DNA of 64,000 nucleotides from assembly GCF_036250755.1 (NCBI RefSeq), contig NZ_CP109583.1, positions 3,472,001 through 3,536,000 on the forward strand, given 5' to 3'. The stretch's first letter is position 1. Each line of letters starts with the position of its first letter. Below are positions 1 to 9,060 of this stretch, piece by piece. The stretch comes from Streptomyces uncialis (GTDB lineage Bacteria > Actinomycetota > Actinomycetes > Streptomycetales > Streptomycetaceae). Under the pieces are notes generated by a model that saw only the letters and a list, made by a program, of their open reading frames with translations, searched no databases and had not been told where the DNA came from. Position numbers and translations under genes: made by a program.

Positions 1-373
1 GGACGGCGAGGCCGAGCGGCGGCAGATCGGGCCGGAGCAGGGCGACGCGGTCCGTCTCCAGCACCGAACGCACGGTGTGCAGGCGCCGGATGACGGCGGG
101 CGGGGCGGAGGCGGGGCAGAGCACGATGACGTATCCGTGGTGCTCGATGAGGGTGTGCATCTCGGCCAGGCACTGGTCGAGGGTGTACGCCCCGGGGGGC
201 CCGGCACGTCCGGCGGCGGCCTGGCGGGCTGCTTTCCCGGTCGCGCGGTCGCGGCCCGCGCGCCCGCGCGCGGCGGCCCGGACGGCGGCTTGGAGCACGG
301 CCGCCGAGGGCGTGTGCCGGTCCAGTGCGGGCAGCACCAGATCAGGGCTGGTGACGGCTATCGCGGTCGGCAC
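1..373 (-). CDS. hypothetical protein, N-terminal part (runs off left edge)
   Basis: An open frame on the minus strand starts at a GTG at 373 and continues without a stop to base 1, so only about 124 N-terminal residues are visible. A purine-rich GGGGAGAA lies about 12 nt upstream as a possible ribosome binding site. The protein begins VPTAIAVTSPDLVLPALD, has an Ala/Arg-rich stretch near residues 25-50, then an ordered part containing EMHTLIEHHGYVIVLCP and PAVIRRLHTVRSVLETDRVAL. There is no signal peptide. The codon pattern is that of a real high-GC gene, and the plus-strand frames over it look like shadows. I do not recognise the family. The start is uncertain. Confidence 0.55.
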   Translation of the reverse strand, partial: MPTAIAVTSPDLVLPALDRHTPSAAVLQAAVRAAARGRAGRDRATGKAARQAAAGRAGPPGAYTLDQCLAEMHTLIEHHGYVIVLCPASAPPAVIRRLHTVRSVLETDRVALLRPDLPPLGLAV

Positions 374-696
374 CCGCACACCCCCGCTTCTCCCCGGCGG
401 CCTGGTCGTACGGCCGCCCCGGCCACCGGGTGGCCGTTTCCTGAATCTGTCTGCATCTGCACCATATCCACGCTGTGGCCCGCTCAACACCCGATCTCCG
501 CAGTTGACCTCACCGTTTGTGGGTCCGGAAGCCACGCACGGTGAAACGGATGCCCTCGTTCCGGCCGCCGGGCGTCCGCGGCTTTCCCTAAGAGAGCCCT
601 AAGAGTGCCTGAAGTCGGACCGAAGGATTCCCCGATTGCCGTGCTCAGCAGGGGTATTGAGTCATTCTGGCGTGGCGCCGGGTGCTGTCAGAGGTC
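374..696. other. intergenic region, divergent promoters
   Basis: No credible gene. The stretch 430-540 is relatively AT-rich for this genome. Read on the minus strand it holds TTGAG followed about 16 nt later by TATGGT, a possible promoter for the truncated leftward gene. The plus-strand frames here are Arg/Pro-rich and look non-coding. Confidence 0.4.
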
Positions 697-725
697 TTGA
701 CAACCCAATTGGTCTGGACCAACTT
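697..725 (+). promoter_or_regulatory. chitinase promoter with DasR-like (dre) operator
   Basis: A perfect -35 hexamer TTGACA (697-702) is followed by ATTGGTCTGGACCAAC (708-723). That 16-mer matches the DasR responsive element consensus ACTGGTCTAGACCACT at 12 of 16 positions and is a near-perfect palindrome (TTGGTC/GACCAA). DasR is the GntR-family N-acetylglucosamine regulator that represses Streptomyces chitinase genes. The dyad lies between -35 and the expected -10, the usual place for repression. The -10 itself is weak (CAACTT at 720-725). Confidence 0.75.
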
Positions 726-1078
726 GGATGGTGACGGGGGGCACCGTACCGAATGCGCCAATTCTCCGGACGTCCCCCACGACGCCCGGCCCCCGTCGTG
801 CTCAGCCCCGCCGAACGCTCCGCCGAAAGCTCCGCCGACAGCCCAGCCGCAAGCCCCGCCGAGCCCAGCAGACAGCCCCGCTCCCCCCACAGCCGCAGCA
901 CCCCGGACTCCACCCGGGTACGACCACAGGCACCGCCCGGCACCTCCCCGTCAGGTTCCCAGCCCGACCCCCGCGTCACGGAGCCGGTCCGAGCGCCGCA
1001 CCACCCCGGACGGCCTCCCACGCCGCCCGGACAGATCCCGCTTACTCGTTGCTCCATCACCCCCACCGGAGGCAGCAA
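726..1078 (+). other. long chitinase leader (untranslated)
   Basis: About 350 nt separate the dre promoter from the well-supported chitinase start. The stretch is C-rich and holds a run of GCTCCGCCGA/GCCCCGCCGA-type short repeats at about 805-875. An in-frame ATG at 728 would add about 117 Arg/Pro-rich residues before the signal peptide; it lacks an RBS and sits at the predicted transcription start, so I treat this stretch as leader. A second, closer promoter cannot be excluded. Confidence 0.45.
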
Positions 1079-2821
1079 GTGGACCGCCGATCCGCACGTC
1101 CCGCGCCCGCGGGCAGCGTCAGACGATCCTTCCGTGGCACCAGCAGGACCTGGGCCGGCGCCCTGTCCGCGGTGCTCGCCGCATCAGCCCTGACCGTCAC
1201 CGGTCTCGCGACCGACGCCGCGGCCGCCGACATCAACAACGCCAAGAACGCCGGTTTCGAGTCGGGCCTGGCCAACTGGACCTGCTCGTCCGCCACCGGC
1301 TCCGCGGTGACCACCCCGGTCCGCACCGGTACCGGCGCGCTCAAGGCGGCCCCCGCCGGGCACGACAACGCGCGCTGTTCCCAGGCCGTCGCGGTCAAGC
1401 CCAACTCCACCTACACCCTCAGCGCCTGGGTCCAGGGCGGACTCGCCTACCTCGGCGCGACCGGCACCGGCACCACCGACGTGTCGACCTGGACCCCGGA
1501 CTCGGGGGCCTGGAAGCAGCTCAGCACCCGCTTCACCACAGGCGCCAACACCACCTCCGTCACCGTCTACACCCACGGCTGGTACGGCTCCGCCGCCTAC
1601 CACGTGGACGATGTCGCGGTCTTCGGCCCGGACGGCGGCGGGGGCGGCCAGGAGGAGACGATCCCGGTGGCCCCGGCGGGCCTCGCGGTCGGCGGCCCCA
1701 CCAAGAACTCGCTGGACCTGCGCTGGAACCCCGTCACCAACGCGGCGGGCTACAACGTCTACCGCGACGGTACGAAGATCCAGGCCGTCACCGGCACCTC
1801 GGCGGTGGTCAACGGGCTCACCGCGGACACCGCGTACTCGTTCCAGGTGACCGCGACCAACTCCGCCGGTGAGTCGCCCAGGTCGGCGTCCGTCAGCGGC
1901 CGCACGCTGGCCGGCGGCGGCGGGGGCGGCGGCGACCTCCCCAAGCACGTGGTGACGGGCTACTGGCAGAACTTCAACAACCAGGCCACCGTCCAGACGC
2001 TCGCCCAGGTCCAGAACAACTACGACATCATCGCGGTGGCCTTCGCGGACGCCACGACGACCCCGGGCGCCGTCACCTTCAACCTGAACTCGGCCGAGCT
2101 CGGCGGTTACACCGACGCCCAGTTCCGCGCCGACATCCGGGCGAAGCAGGCCGCGGGCAAGAAGGTCATCATCTCGGTCGGCGGCGAACTCGGCACGGTC
2201 CGGGTCAACGACGCCACCTCGGCGGCGAACTTCGCCAACTCCCTGCACACGCTGATCCAGACGTACGGCTTCGACGGTGTCGACATCGACCTGGAGAACG
2301 GTCTCAACGCCACGTACATGACGCAGTCGCTGCGCTCCCTGTCGGCGAAGGTCGGGCCCTCGCTCGTCATCACGATGGCCCCGCAGACGATCGACATGCA
2401 GTCGACCACCGCCGAGTACTTCAAGACGGCGCTGAACATCAAGGACATCCTGACCGTCGTCAACACCCAGTACTACAACAGCGGTGCGATGCTCGGCTGC
2501 GACGGCAAGGTGTACAGCCAGGGCACGGTGGACTTCCTCACCGCGCTGACCTGCATCCAGGTCGAGAACGGGCTCGACCCGTCCCAGGTGGGCCTCGGTC
2601 TGCCGGCCTCGACCCGCGCCGCCGGTGGCGGCTATGTCTCGCCCTCGGTGGTCAACCAGGCCCTCGACTGCCTGACCAAGCTCACCAACTGCGGTTCGTT
2701 CAAGCCCGCCCGTGCCTACCCGGCCCTGCGCGGCGCGATGACCTGGTCGACCAACTGGGACGCCACGGCGGGCAACGCCTGGTCGAACGCGGTCGGCCCG
2801 CACGTCCACGCCCTGCCGTAG
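1079..2821 (+). CDS. secreted family 18 chitinase with CBM and Fn3 domain
   Basis: Predicted extracellular endo- or exochitinase of 580 residues. The GTG at 1079 is chosen because GGAGG (1068-1072) sits 6 nt upstream and an Arg-rich N-terminus with hydrophobic core (residues 26-50) follows, ending ...TDAAAAD, a typical Sec signal peptide. Order: CBM4/9- or CBM16-like carbohydrate-binding module (about 51-180, NAGFESGLANWTC), Gly-rich linker, fibronectin III domain (about 193-280), Gly linker, GH18 barrel (about 288-580). The catalytic DxxDxDxE motif is intact as DGVDIDLE (399-406; Glu406 the acid). A DasR-like operator lies upstream, so induction by chitin breakdown products is expected. Downstream is a strong terminator. 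Product class is secure; endo/exo mode is not visible. Confidence 0.93.
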   Translation: MDRRSARPAPAGSVRRSFRGTSRTWAGALSAVLAASALTVTGLATDAAAADINNAKNAGFESGLANWTCSSATGSAVTTPVRTGTGALKAAPAGHDNARCSQAVAVKPNSTYTLSAWVQGGLAYLGATGTGTTDVSTWTPDSGAWKQLSTRFTTGANTTSVTVYTHGWYGSAAYHVDDVAVFGPDGGGGGQEETIPVAPAGLAVGGPTKNSLDLRWNPVTNAAGYNVYRDGTKIQAVTGTSAVVNGLTADTAYSFQVTATNSAGESPRSASVSGRTLAGGGGGGGDLPKHVVTGYWQNFNNQATVQTLAQVQNNYDIIAVAFADATTTPGAVTFNLNSAELGGYTDAQFRADIRAKQAAGKKVIISVGGELGTVRVNDATSAANFANSLHTLIQTYGFDGVDIDLENGLNATYMTQSLRSLSAKVGPSLVITMAPQTIDMQSTTAEYFKTALNIKDILTVVNTQYYNSGAMLGCDGKVYSQGTVDFLTALTCIQVENGLDPSQVGLGLPASTRAAGGGYVSPSVVNQALDCLTKLTNCGSFKPARAYPALRGAMTWSTNWDATAGNAWSNAVGPHVHALP

Positions 2822-2835
2822 CCGGGCTCCTCGTC

Positions 2836-2955
2836 GGCGGTCACCGGGCCCCACACCGGTGACCGCCCGCACCCAGCACCACGGTCGTCACCGCGTACCC
2901 CCTACGGGGTGACGACACCTCCTGACAGCGCCGCCGGCCCCCCGGCGGCGCTGTC
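2836..2955. terminator. two hairpins between convergent genes
   Basis: Hairpin 1 has a perfect 12-bp stem, GGCGGTCACCGG (2836-2847) pairing with 2856-2867. Hairpin 2 has a perfect 14-bp stem, GACAGCGCCGCCGG (2924-2937) pairing with 2942-2955 across a CCCC loop. They separate the chitinase (plus) from the Nramp-like gene (minus) and probably act as a bidirectional terminator pair. Confidence 0.8.
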
Positions 2956-3014
2956 GCATGTCCGGACGCGGCGGACCGTGCCCGTCACAGCCGCATCCGG
3001 CACAGGGGTTCCGG

Positions 3015-4337
3015 TCAGAAGAACTCCGACCAGGGCTGGTCCCACACCTGCTTGACGCAGAGCACCACGAACAGCAGCCCCGCCCCCTCCAGCATGGTGT
3101 TGCTGAGCCGGCCGTTGCGCCACTCGCGCGGGGTCCGTGTGGAGTTGAGCAGCCAGAGCAGGGTGAGCGCGAGGAACGGCATGAACGCGGCGCCCAGCAC
3201 CCCGTACACGATGACGAGCCGGAACGGCTGGTCCTGGAAGAGCAGGACCATCGGAGGGAACGTCAGCCACAGCAGATAGGCGCGGAAGGCCCAGGAGCGC
3301 TCGTGCCTGCCGGAGGCCACCTCCGCGCCGGTCGTGGTGTCCGCCGACGGGCCGCGCAGCCGGGCCACGAAGTCGGCGAACATCAGGCTCACCCCGTGCC
3401 ACACCCCGATCAGCGAGGTGAACGACGTGGCGAAGAAGCCGATCAGGAACAGTTTCGCGGTAACGGTCCCGTACTCCGCCTCCAGCACCCGGGACAGGTC
3501 CAGCAGTCCCCGGTCACCGCTGGAGATCGCGATCTGCGACGAGTGCAGCAGCTCCGCGCCGACCAGCAGCATCGACACGACGAAGACGCCCGTGGTCGCG
3601 TAGGCCACCCGGTTGTCCAGGCGCATCACCTTCATCCAGCCCGGTCCGGTCCAGCCCTTGGCGTTGACCCAGTAGCCGTACGCGGCCAGCGTGATGGTGC
3701 CGCCGACCCCGCCGATCAGTCCGAGGGCGTTGAGCTCCGAGCCCCTCTCGTCGGGCAGGACGGGCAGCAGTCCCGCCACCGCGTCCCCGAGGTTGGGGGT
3801 GACCCGGACGGCCAGATAGACCGTCACCACGAACATGACCCCCACCAGCAGGGTCATCACCTTCTCGAACACCGCGTAGCGGTTGAACCAGACGAATACG
3901 AGTCCGACCAGCCCGCAGACGATCCCCCAGGTCCGCAGGGACCAGCCGTCGGGGAACAGCGCCTGCAACGGGAGCGCGCTGGACGCCATCGCGGCGGCGC
4001 CGTACACGAAGCCCCAGACCACGACGTACACGGCGAAGAACACGGTGGTCCAGCGGCCCAGGCTGTGCCAGCCGTCGAACAGGGTGCGGCCGGTGGCCAG
4101 ATGCCAGCGGCCGACCGCCTCGGCGAGGGAGATCTTCACCAGACAGCCGATGACGGCCGCCCAGAGCAGGGTGTATCCGAAGTTGCTTCCGGCGATGAGG
4201 GTCGCCACGAGGTCGCCCGCGCCCACTCCGGTCGCGGCGACGACGACGCCGGGTCCGATGTGCCGCCAGGTCGACCGGCGGGGCGGGGGGACGGGGGTGC
4301 CCGTCGCGTGGGTGGGGGTGTCCGTTGTCTCGGCCAT
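3015..4337 (-). CDS. Nramp-like membrane transporter with atypical metal-site motifs
   Basis: About 440 residues with roughly eleven hydrophobic segments, matching the Nramp fold (GPGVVVAATGVGAGDL in TM1, GSNFGYTLLWAAVIG just after). True Nramp Mn/Fe carriers have DPGN in TM1 and MPH in TM6 as metal ligands; here the TM1 position reads VGAGD and TM6 reads YGYWVNAKGW, so the substrate is probably not a classical Nramp metal, or is bound differently. Start: ATG 4337, a few codons inside the longest frame; no strong Shine-Dalgarno is visible (TATGGGGC directly precedes). It is divergent from the M14 peptidase and convergent with the chitinase. Fold is confident, substrate unknown. Confidence 0.8.
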   Translation of the reverse strand: MAETTDTPTHATGTPVPPPRRSTWRHIGPGVVVAATGVGAGDLVATLIAGSNFGYTLLWAAVIGCLVKISLAEAVGRWHLATGRTLFDGWHSLGRWTTVFFAVYVVVWGFVYGAAAMASSALPLQALFPDGWSLRTWGIVCGLVGLVFVWFNRYAVFEKVMTLLVGVMFVVTVYLAVRVTPNLGDAVAGLLPVLPDERGSELNALGLIGGVGGTITLAAYGYWVNAKGWTGPGWMKVMRLDNRVAYATTGVFVVSMLLVGAELLHSSQIAISSGDRGLLDLSRVLEAEYGTVTAKLFLIGFFATSFTSLIGVWHGVSLMFADFVARLRGPSADTTTGAEVASGRHERSWAFRAYLLWLTFPPMVLLFQDQPFRLVIVYGVLGAAFMPFLALTLLWLLNSTRTPREWRNGRLSNTMLEGAGLLFVVLCVKQVWDQPWSEFF

Positions 4338-4539
4338 GCCCCATAAGGAAGCGCAGCGCCGGGCCCCGCACAACCCCGCCCGGGGCGTCCTTCACCCCTC
4401 CCCCACGCGCCCCTTCCGGGTCCCGCCGGGTGTCTCCCCGCCCACCGGCCGGGGGTCGCCGTCCGCCGGACCCGCACTCTTGACCGTGCCATGACAGCCC
4501 TTCACGATGTGTCCGACCACCCCCCACACAGGAGGTCCG

Positions 4540-5880
4540 ATGCGACCAGGCCCAGGCGGCCGCCGCGCCAGAACCACGGTGCTCGCCGCCCTGCTCACCG
4601 CAGCCCTCGCCGTCCCCCTCACCGCCACGGCCGACACGGGGCGCACACCCCCGCCCGTGGCACCCGCCGCCCAGGAACAGCCCCTCCAGTACGAGATCCA
4701 GGGCCATCTCACCGCCGCCGACCGGACGGCCATGTCCCGGACCGGCGCCACCATCGACGAGGCGGGCGACCACACGGTCGTCGTCTCCGCCCGCGCGAGG
4801 GAACTGCGGGCCCTGCGCGCCCTCGGGTACGCACCCACCCGGGCCGGCGCCACCCCCGACCGCTCCGGCGAAGGGCCGGTCCGGGCCCTGGACTTCCCGC
4901 CCGCGGACTCCCGCTACCACAACTACGCCGAGATGACCGCGGAGATCGACCAGCGGCTGAACGCGTACCCGTCCCTGATGACCAAGCGCGTGATCGGGAA
5001 GTCGCACCAGGGCCGGGACATCGTCGCGATCAAGGTCAGCGACAACGCGGCGGTGGACGAGAACGAGCCCGAGGTGCTGCTCACCTTCCACCAGCACGCG
5101 CGGGAGCACCTCACCGTCGAGATGGCCCTCTACCTGCTGCGTGAGCTGGGCGCGGGCTACGGCTCCGACACCCGGATCACCAACGCCGTCAACTCCCGCG
5201 AGATCTGGCTGGTCCCGGACCTCAACCCGGACGGCGGCGAGTACGACATCGCCTCCGGCGCGTACCGCAGCTGGCGCAAGAACCGCCAGCCCAACACCGG
5301 TTCGTCGGCCGTCGGCACCGACCTCAACCGCAACTGGAACCACCGCTGGGGCTGCTGCGGCGGCTCCTCCGGCTCGGCGGCCTCGGACACCTACCGGGGC
5401 ACCGCACCGGAGTCGGCGCCCGAGGTGAAGGTCGTCGCGGACTTCGTCCGGGGCCGGGTCGTCGGCGGCCGTCAGCAGATCAGGACGGGCATCGACTTCC
5501 ACACGTACAGCCAGCTGGTGCTGTGGCCCTACGGCTACACCTACAGCGACACGGCGGCGGGGATGACCCAGGACGACCGGGACGCGTTCGCCGCGCTGGG
5601 CCGCCGGATGGCCACGAGCAACGGCTACACGCCCGAGCAGTCGAGCGATCTGTACATCACCGACGGCTCGATCGACGACTGGCTGTGGGGCAGCCAGAAG
5701 ATCTTCGGCTACACCTTCGAGATGTACCCGGGCTCGGCGGGCGGCGGCGGCTTCTATCCGCCCGACGAGGTCATCGAACGCGAGACCAGCCGCAACCGGG
5801 ACGCGGTGCTCCAGCTGCTGGAGCAGTCGGACTGCGTGTACCGGACGATCGGCAAGGAGGCGCAGTACTGCACGGCGTGA
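4540..5880 (+). CDS. secreted zinc carboxypeptidase (peptidase M14)
   Basis: 446-residue metallocarboxypeptidase. AGGAGG sits 4 nt before the ATG at 4540, and an Arg-rich signal peptide (about residues 1-35, hydrophobic [16 protein letters not shown]) directs it to the outside. A propeptide-like region (about 50-110) precedes the M14 catalytic domain. Zinc ligands HxxE are seen as HAREH (His186, Glu189); substrate-binding DLNRNW, the third ligand in IDFHTYSQ and the catalytic Glu in YTFEMYPG are present. It would remove C-terminal amino acids from peptides in the medium. A strong terminator follows at once. It appears monocistronic. Confidence 0.92.
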   Translation: MRPGPGGRRARTTVLAALLTAALAVPLTATADTGRTPPPVAPAAQEQPLQYEIQGHLTAADRTAMSRTGATIDEAGDHTVVVSARARELRALRALGYAPTRAGATPDRSGEGPVRALDFPPADSRYHNYAEMTAEIDQRLNAYPSLMTKRVIGKSHQGRDIVAIKVSDNAAVDENEPEVLLTFHQHAREHLTVEMALYLLRELGAGYGSDTRITNAVNSREIWLVPDLNPDGGEYDIASGAYRSWRKNRQPNTGSSAVGTDLNRNWNHRWGCCGGSSGSAASDTYRGTAPESAPEVKVVADFVRGRVVGGRQQIRTGIDFHTYSQLVLWPYGYTYSDTAAGMTQDDRDAFAALGRRMATSNGYTPEQSSDLYITDGSIDDWLWGSQKIFGYTFEMYPGSAGGGGFYPPDEVIERETSRNRDAVLQLLEQSDCVYRTIGKEAQYCTA

Positions 5881-5898
5881 CGGCGTGAGGACATGACG

Positions 5899-5952
5899 GG
5901 GTACGGCCCCGGATCACGCCCGCGTCCGCGTACGTGATCCGGGGCCGTACCC
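5899..5952 (+). terminator. strong terminator after carboxypeptidase
   Basis: A perfect 20-bp inverted repeat: GGGTACGGCCCCGGATCACG (5899-5918) pairs with 5933-5952 over a 14-nt loop. It lies between the end of the M14 gene (plus) and the end of the PH-like gene (minus), so it can serve both. Confidence 0.85.
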
Positions 5953-5971
5953 GTCTCAGGCCGTACCCGTC

Positions 5972-6733
5972 TCAGCTCCCGGACGACCCGGAATCGCCGC
6001 CGGGCTCGCTGCCGACAGCCTTGCCACCGGCGGCCTTTCCGCCCCCGGCCCGTTCCACCGCCTTCACCACGGCGACGGCGGTCGCACCGGCGGACCTGTC
6101 CTTCGCCTCGTCCGATGTCCCGGCCGCCGGCGGTTCCTCGTCCTCGAACCACGCGTCGAGTGCCGCGTCCAGCCGCTCGGTCCACTCCGTGAGAACGCCG
6201 CGCGCGGGCGCCTGGATCTCGTTGGGGTACCAGCGGCGGTCCGGGGTGTGGACGTATACCGTCAGTCGGCGGCTGAAGCGGGTCGTCGTGTACTCGACCG
6301 CGCCGATCTCGTCCCAGGTCCATTCGGCGGCCTGGTCGTCGAGGGTGAACGAGACACCGGTCCCGTCCACGAGGATCGAGCCGCGCCGGTCCGACACCTC
6401 GAACACCGGACCGTCGGGGACCTCGGCCGTCCCGGACTCCTCCGGGCCGTCGGCGTCGTCGGTGCCGTCAGGGTGGTCCGTGTCGTCCGTGTCGTCCGTA
6501 CCGGCCGTGTCCTTGGGGACGGCGTCCGGGCGGCCGTCCGGGGTGTCGTCGTCGGTCACGTCCCCGGGGACGGCCCGCGGCTCGTCCCGGGGTTCCTTGC
6601 GCCCGTCTCCGTCAGGGCGGCCCACCGCCCCCGGTTTGGTGAGCGCGACCGGGGTCGCGAGGCCGGGGACGTGCGCCGGGTCGATGGCTGCGGCGTCGAC
6701 GAGCGGGGGGTTCTTGCCTATGGGCTGCTCCAC
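5972..6733 (-). CDS. conserved hypothetical protein, acidic linker plus PH-like domain
   Basis: 253 residues, no signal peptide or membrane segment. The first 50 residues (VEQPIGKNPPLVDAAAIDPAH) are followed by a strongly acidic, Asp/Thr-rich low-complexity region (about 60-110, TDDTDDTDHPDGTDDADG), then a compact domain (about 115-205) with FEVSDRRGSILVDGTGVSFTLDD and EWTWDEIGAVEYTT, resembling bacterial PH-type folds, and an Ala/Gly/Lys-rich tail. Start: GTG 6733. No RBS is seen, but CATACT ends 7 nt upstream, so a leaderless mRNA is plausible. The longer frame upstream crosses the promoter region and is rejected. Function unknown. Confidence 0.7.
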   Translation of the reverse strand: MEQPIGKNPPLVDAAAIDPAHVPGLATPVALTKPGAVGRPDGDGRKEPRDEPRAVPGDVTDDDTPDGRPDAVPKDTAGTDDTDDTDHPDGTDDADGPEESGTAEVPDGPVFEVSDRRGSILVDGTGVSFTLDDQAAEWTWDEIGAVEYTTTRFSRRLTVYVHTPDRRWYPNEIQAPARGVLTEWTERLDAALDAWFEDEEPPAAGTSDEAKDRSAGATAVAVVKAVERAGGGKAAGGKAVGSEPGGDSGSSGS

Positions 6734-6846
6734 GGCACCGCAGTATGGCCGAGATTCCTGTGACGTGCATGGGCGGGGTGCCCGATCGTGTCGTTCCCGC
6801 CCGGAAAGGACCGTTTGTACGGCCTTTCCGGGCGGGAACGACAGCC

Positions 6847-8352
6847 CTAGACGAAGAGGCTGAGCGTGGCGGCGACGGCGAAGCCGGCCACGGAGAGCAC
6901 CGACTCCAGAACGGTCCACGACTTCAGCGTGTCGCGCTCGGAGATGCCGAAGTACTTGGCCACGATCCAGAACCCGCCGTCATTGACGTGGGAGGCGAAG
7001 ATCGAGCCCGCCGAGATCGCCATGATGACGAGCGCGACGAACGGCTGCGAGTGGTCCCCGGCCTCGATCAGCGGCCAGACGATCCCGGCGGTCGTCACGA
7101 TCGCCACGGTCGCCGAGCCCTGCGCCACCCGCAGCACCAGCGAGATCAGATACGCGAGCACGATCACGGGCAGCCCGAGGTCGTTGAACGTGTCCGAGAG
7201 CGCCTGGGCGACCCCGCTGCCCTTGAGGACGGCGCCGAAGACCCCGCCCGCGCCGACCACCAGCAGGATGTTGCCGACCGGCTTCAGGGACGACGTGGAG
7301 ACCGTCTCCAGCGACTTGCGGGACCAGCCGCGCCGGACCCCGAGCAGCCAGTACGCGAGCAGCAGCGCGAGGGTGAGGGCGACGAAGGGGTGTCCGAAGA
7401 ACTCGACGACCGAGCGGGTCGTGGACGGGTCGAAGGCGATCGACGAGAACGTCGCCAGCAGGATGAGGACCAGCGGGGTGCCGATGATGAAGAGCACCGT
7501 GGCGAGCGGGACGGGCTCCTCCCGGGGCACGGTCCCCGACGCGCGCTGTTCGGCGGCGAGCGCGGCCCGTGACTCCTCGGCGGCCTCGACCATGTCCTGC
7601 GGGACGGGGACGAAGAGCCGCTTGCCGATCCACGCGGCGTAGACCCAGGCGGCGATGACGGCCGGTACACCGACGACGACGCCCATCAGGATCACCCAGC
7701 CGAGGTCGACGCGCAGGAGTCCGGCGGCGGCGACGGGGCCGGGGTGCGGCGGCAGGAAGGCGTGGGTCATCGAGAGACCGGCGAGCAGCGGCATGCAGTA
7801 CAGCAGGATCGATTTGCCGCCGCGCTTGGCCGCCGCGTAGACGATCGGGGCGAGGACGAAGATGCCGACGTCGAAGAAGACGGGGATACCGAAGATGACG
7901 CCGGTGAGGCCCATCGCGAGCGGTGCGCGCTTCTCGCCGAAGAGGCCGAGCAGCCGGGAGGCGAGCACCTCCGCGCCGCCGGAGACCTCCAGGATGGCGC
8001 CGAGCATGGTGCCCAGGCCGATGATGATGGCGACATGGCCGAGGGTGCCGCCCATCCCGGACTCGATGAGGGAGACGGCGTCGGACTTCTGGACGGTGCC
8101 GAAGAGCTGGGTGACGGAGAGCCCGGCGGACAGGCCGACGGCGATGGAGACCGCGAGCAGCGCCACGAACGGCTGGAGCCTGACCTTGATGATCAGGAAC
8201 AGCAGCAGCACGATGCCGAGGGCGGCGACGGTGAGGAGTCCGGCGGTGCCGGGTATCAGCGCCAGCAGTCCGGTGGTGGGGGTCTCGGGGGCGGCGGGGT
8301 CGCCTCCGGCGGCGAGGGTGAGGGTGGGAGGACGGTGGGCGAGGAGGTGCAT
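6847..8352 (-). CDS. GntP-family permease (sugar-acid or D-amino-acid uptake)
   Basis: 501-residue integral membrane protein with about 12 hydrophobic segments, of normal length for the GntP family, which imports gluconate, other aldonates or D-serine with protons. Family signatures visible: GIPVFFDVGIFVLAP, AFLPPHPGPVAAAGLL and GSATVAIVTTAGI. ATG 8352 follows a GAGGACC Shine-Dalgarno. It is the last gene of the minus-strand group kinase-IclR-RidA-GntP, separated from ridA by 291 bp. In context it would import the substrate of the neighbouring deacylase, deaminase and kinase. An aldonic-acid substrate fits best with the KDG-type kinase; D-serine is the alternative. Confidence 0.88.
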   Translation of the reverse strand: MHLLAHRPPTLTLAAGGDPAAPETPTTGLLALIPGTAGLLTVAALGIVLLLFLIIKVRLQPFVALLAVSIAVGLSAGLSVTQLFGTVQKSDAVSLIESGMGGTLGHVAIIIGLGTMLGAILEVSGGAEVLASRLLGLFGEKRAPLAMGLTGVIFGIPVFFDVGIFVLAPIVYAAAKRGGKSILLYCMPLLAGLSMTHAFLPPHPGPVAAAGLLRVDLGWVILMGVVVGVPAVIAAWVYAAWIGKRLFVPVPQDMVEAAEESRAALAAEQRASGTVPREEPVPLATVLFIIGTPLVLILLATFSSIAFDPSTTRSVVEFFGHPFVALTLALLLAYWLLGVRRGWSRKSLETVSTSSLKPVGNILLVVGAGGVFGAVLKGSGVAQALSDTFNDLGLPVIVLAYLISLVLRVAQGSATVAIVTTAGIVWPLIEAGDHSQPFVALVIMAISAGSIFASHVNDGGFWIVAKYFGISERDTLKSWTVLESVLSVAGFAVAATLSLFV

Positions 8353-8606
8353 GAGGGGTCCTCGTGGTTCCGTGGCGCGCCGGTGGGCCGTACGACGCCG
8401 TGCGCCCCGTGCACAGGGGGCTGCCGGACGCCTCCGCCGGCGCTGCGGGCAGGGCGGATCGCGGTACGGCGCCGTGCGGGGCGCCGCACCGGTCGTGGTG
8501 CGGTACGCGGTGCTGGGGCTCGGTACGGGCAGGGCCGCTGCGGTACCGAGGAGGACCGGCGGGAGCCGATGCGGGGGTCCGGGCCGTCGGCGGCCCGGTG
8601 GCCGGG

Positions 8607-8632
8607 TCCGGCGGGCCCTGGGGCCCGCCGGA
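8607..8632 (-). terminator. hairpin after ridA
   Basis: TCCGGCGGGCCC (8607-8618) pairs perfectly with 8621-8632 over a 2-nt loop, 12 bases past the ridA stop on the minus strand. The rest of the 291-bp ridA-gntP gap is GC-rich and holds no gene I can support. The permease may therefore have its own promoter or be expressed by read-through. Confidence 0.7.
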
Positions 8633-8643
8633 GGGGGACGGCT

Positions 8644-9060
8644 CTAGCCGAGGACGGCCAGGGCGTCGATCTCGATCAGCAGGCCCTTGGGCAGGCCGAC
8701 GTAGACGGTGGTGCGGGCGGCGGGGGGCTGGGTCAGGCCCTGCTCCTCGAAGTACGCGTTGTAGATGCCGTTCATCTCGGCGAAGTGGTCGACGTCGGTG
8801 AGGTAGACGCGGATCATCATCACGTCGTCCCAGGAGGCGCCGCCCTCCTCCAGGATCGCCTTGACGTTGGCGAAGGTCTGGAGCGTCTGCTCCTTGAGAC
8901 CCGGGCCGGCGGGCGTCGGGGGCCGGCCCTCGACGGCGGGCAGGAAGCCGACCTGTCCGGCGACCTGGAGGATGTTGCCCTTGCGGACGCCGTGCGAGAA
9001 CTTCGCGGGCGGCGTGGTGTGGGTGGCGGGGACGAGTGCGGTCTTCTGCGTGTCGGTCAT
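8644..9060 (-). CDS. ridA: RidA family enamine/imine deaminase
   Basis: 138 residues, full length for RidA/YjgF. The signatures RKGNILQVAGQVGFLP and the C-terminal AARTTVYVGLPKGLLIEIDA are present; the Arg in AART corresponds to the catalytic residue that binds the carboxylate of 2-imino acids. RidA hydrolyses unstable enamine/imine products of PLP dehydratases to keto acids and ammonia. Its ATG overlaps the stop of the IclR gene (ATGA), so translation is coupled. A PLP deaminase sits in the divergent half of this cluster and is the obvious source of such imines. The cytosolic location and family call are secure; the exact substrate is inferred. Confidence 0.93.
   Translation of the reverse strand: MTDTQKTALVPATHTTPPAKFSHGVRKGNILQVAGQVGFLPAVEGRPPTPAGPGLKEQTLQTFANVKAILEEGGASWDDVMMIRVYLTDVDHFAEMNGIYNAYFEEQGLTQPPAARTTVYVGLPKGLLIEIDALAVLG

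Noticed and set aside
728..1078. N-terminal extension of the chitinase from ATG 728
   Set aside because: Low-complexity Arg/Pro sequence, no RBS, start at the predicted transcription start; GTG 1079 has GGAGG at ideal spacing and a signal peptide follows.
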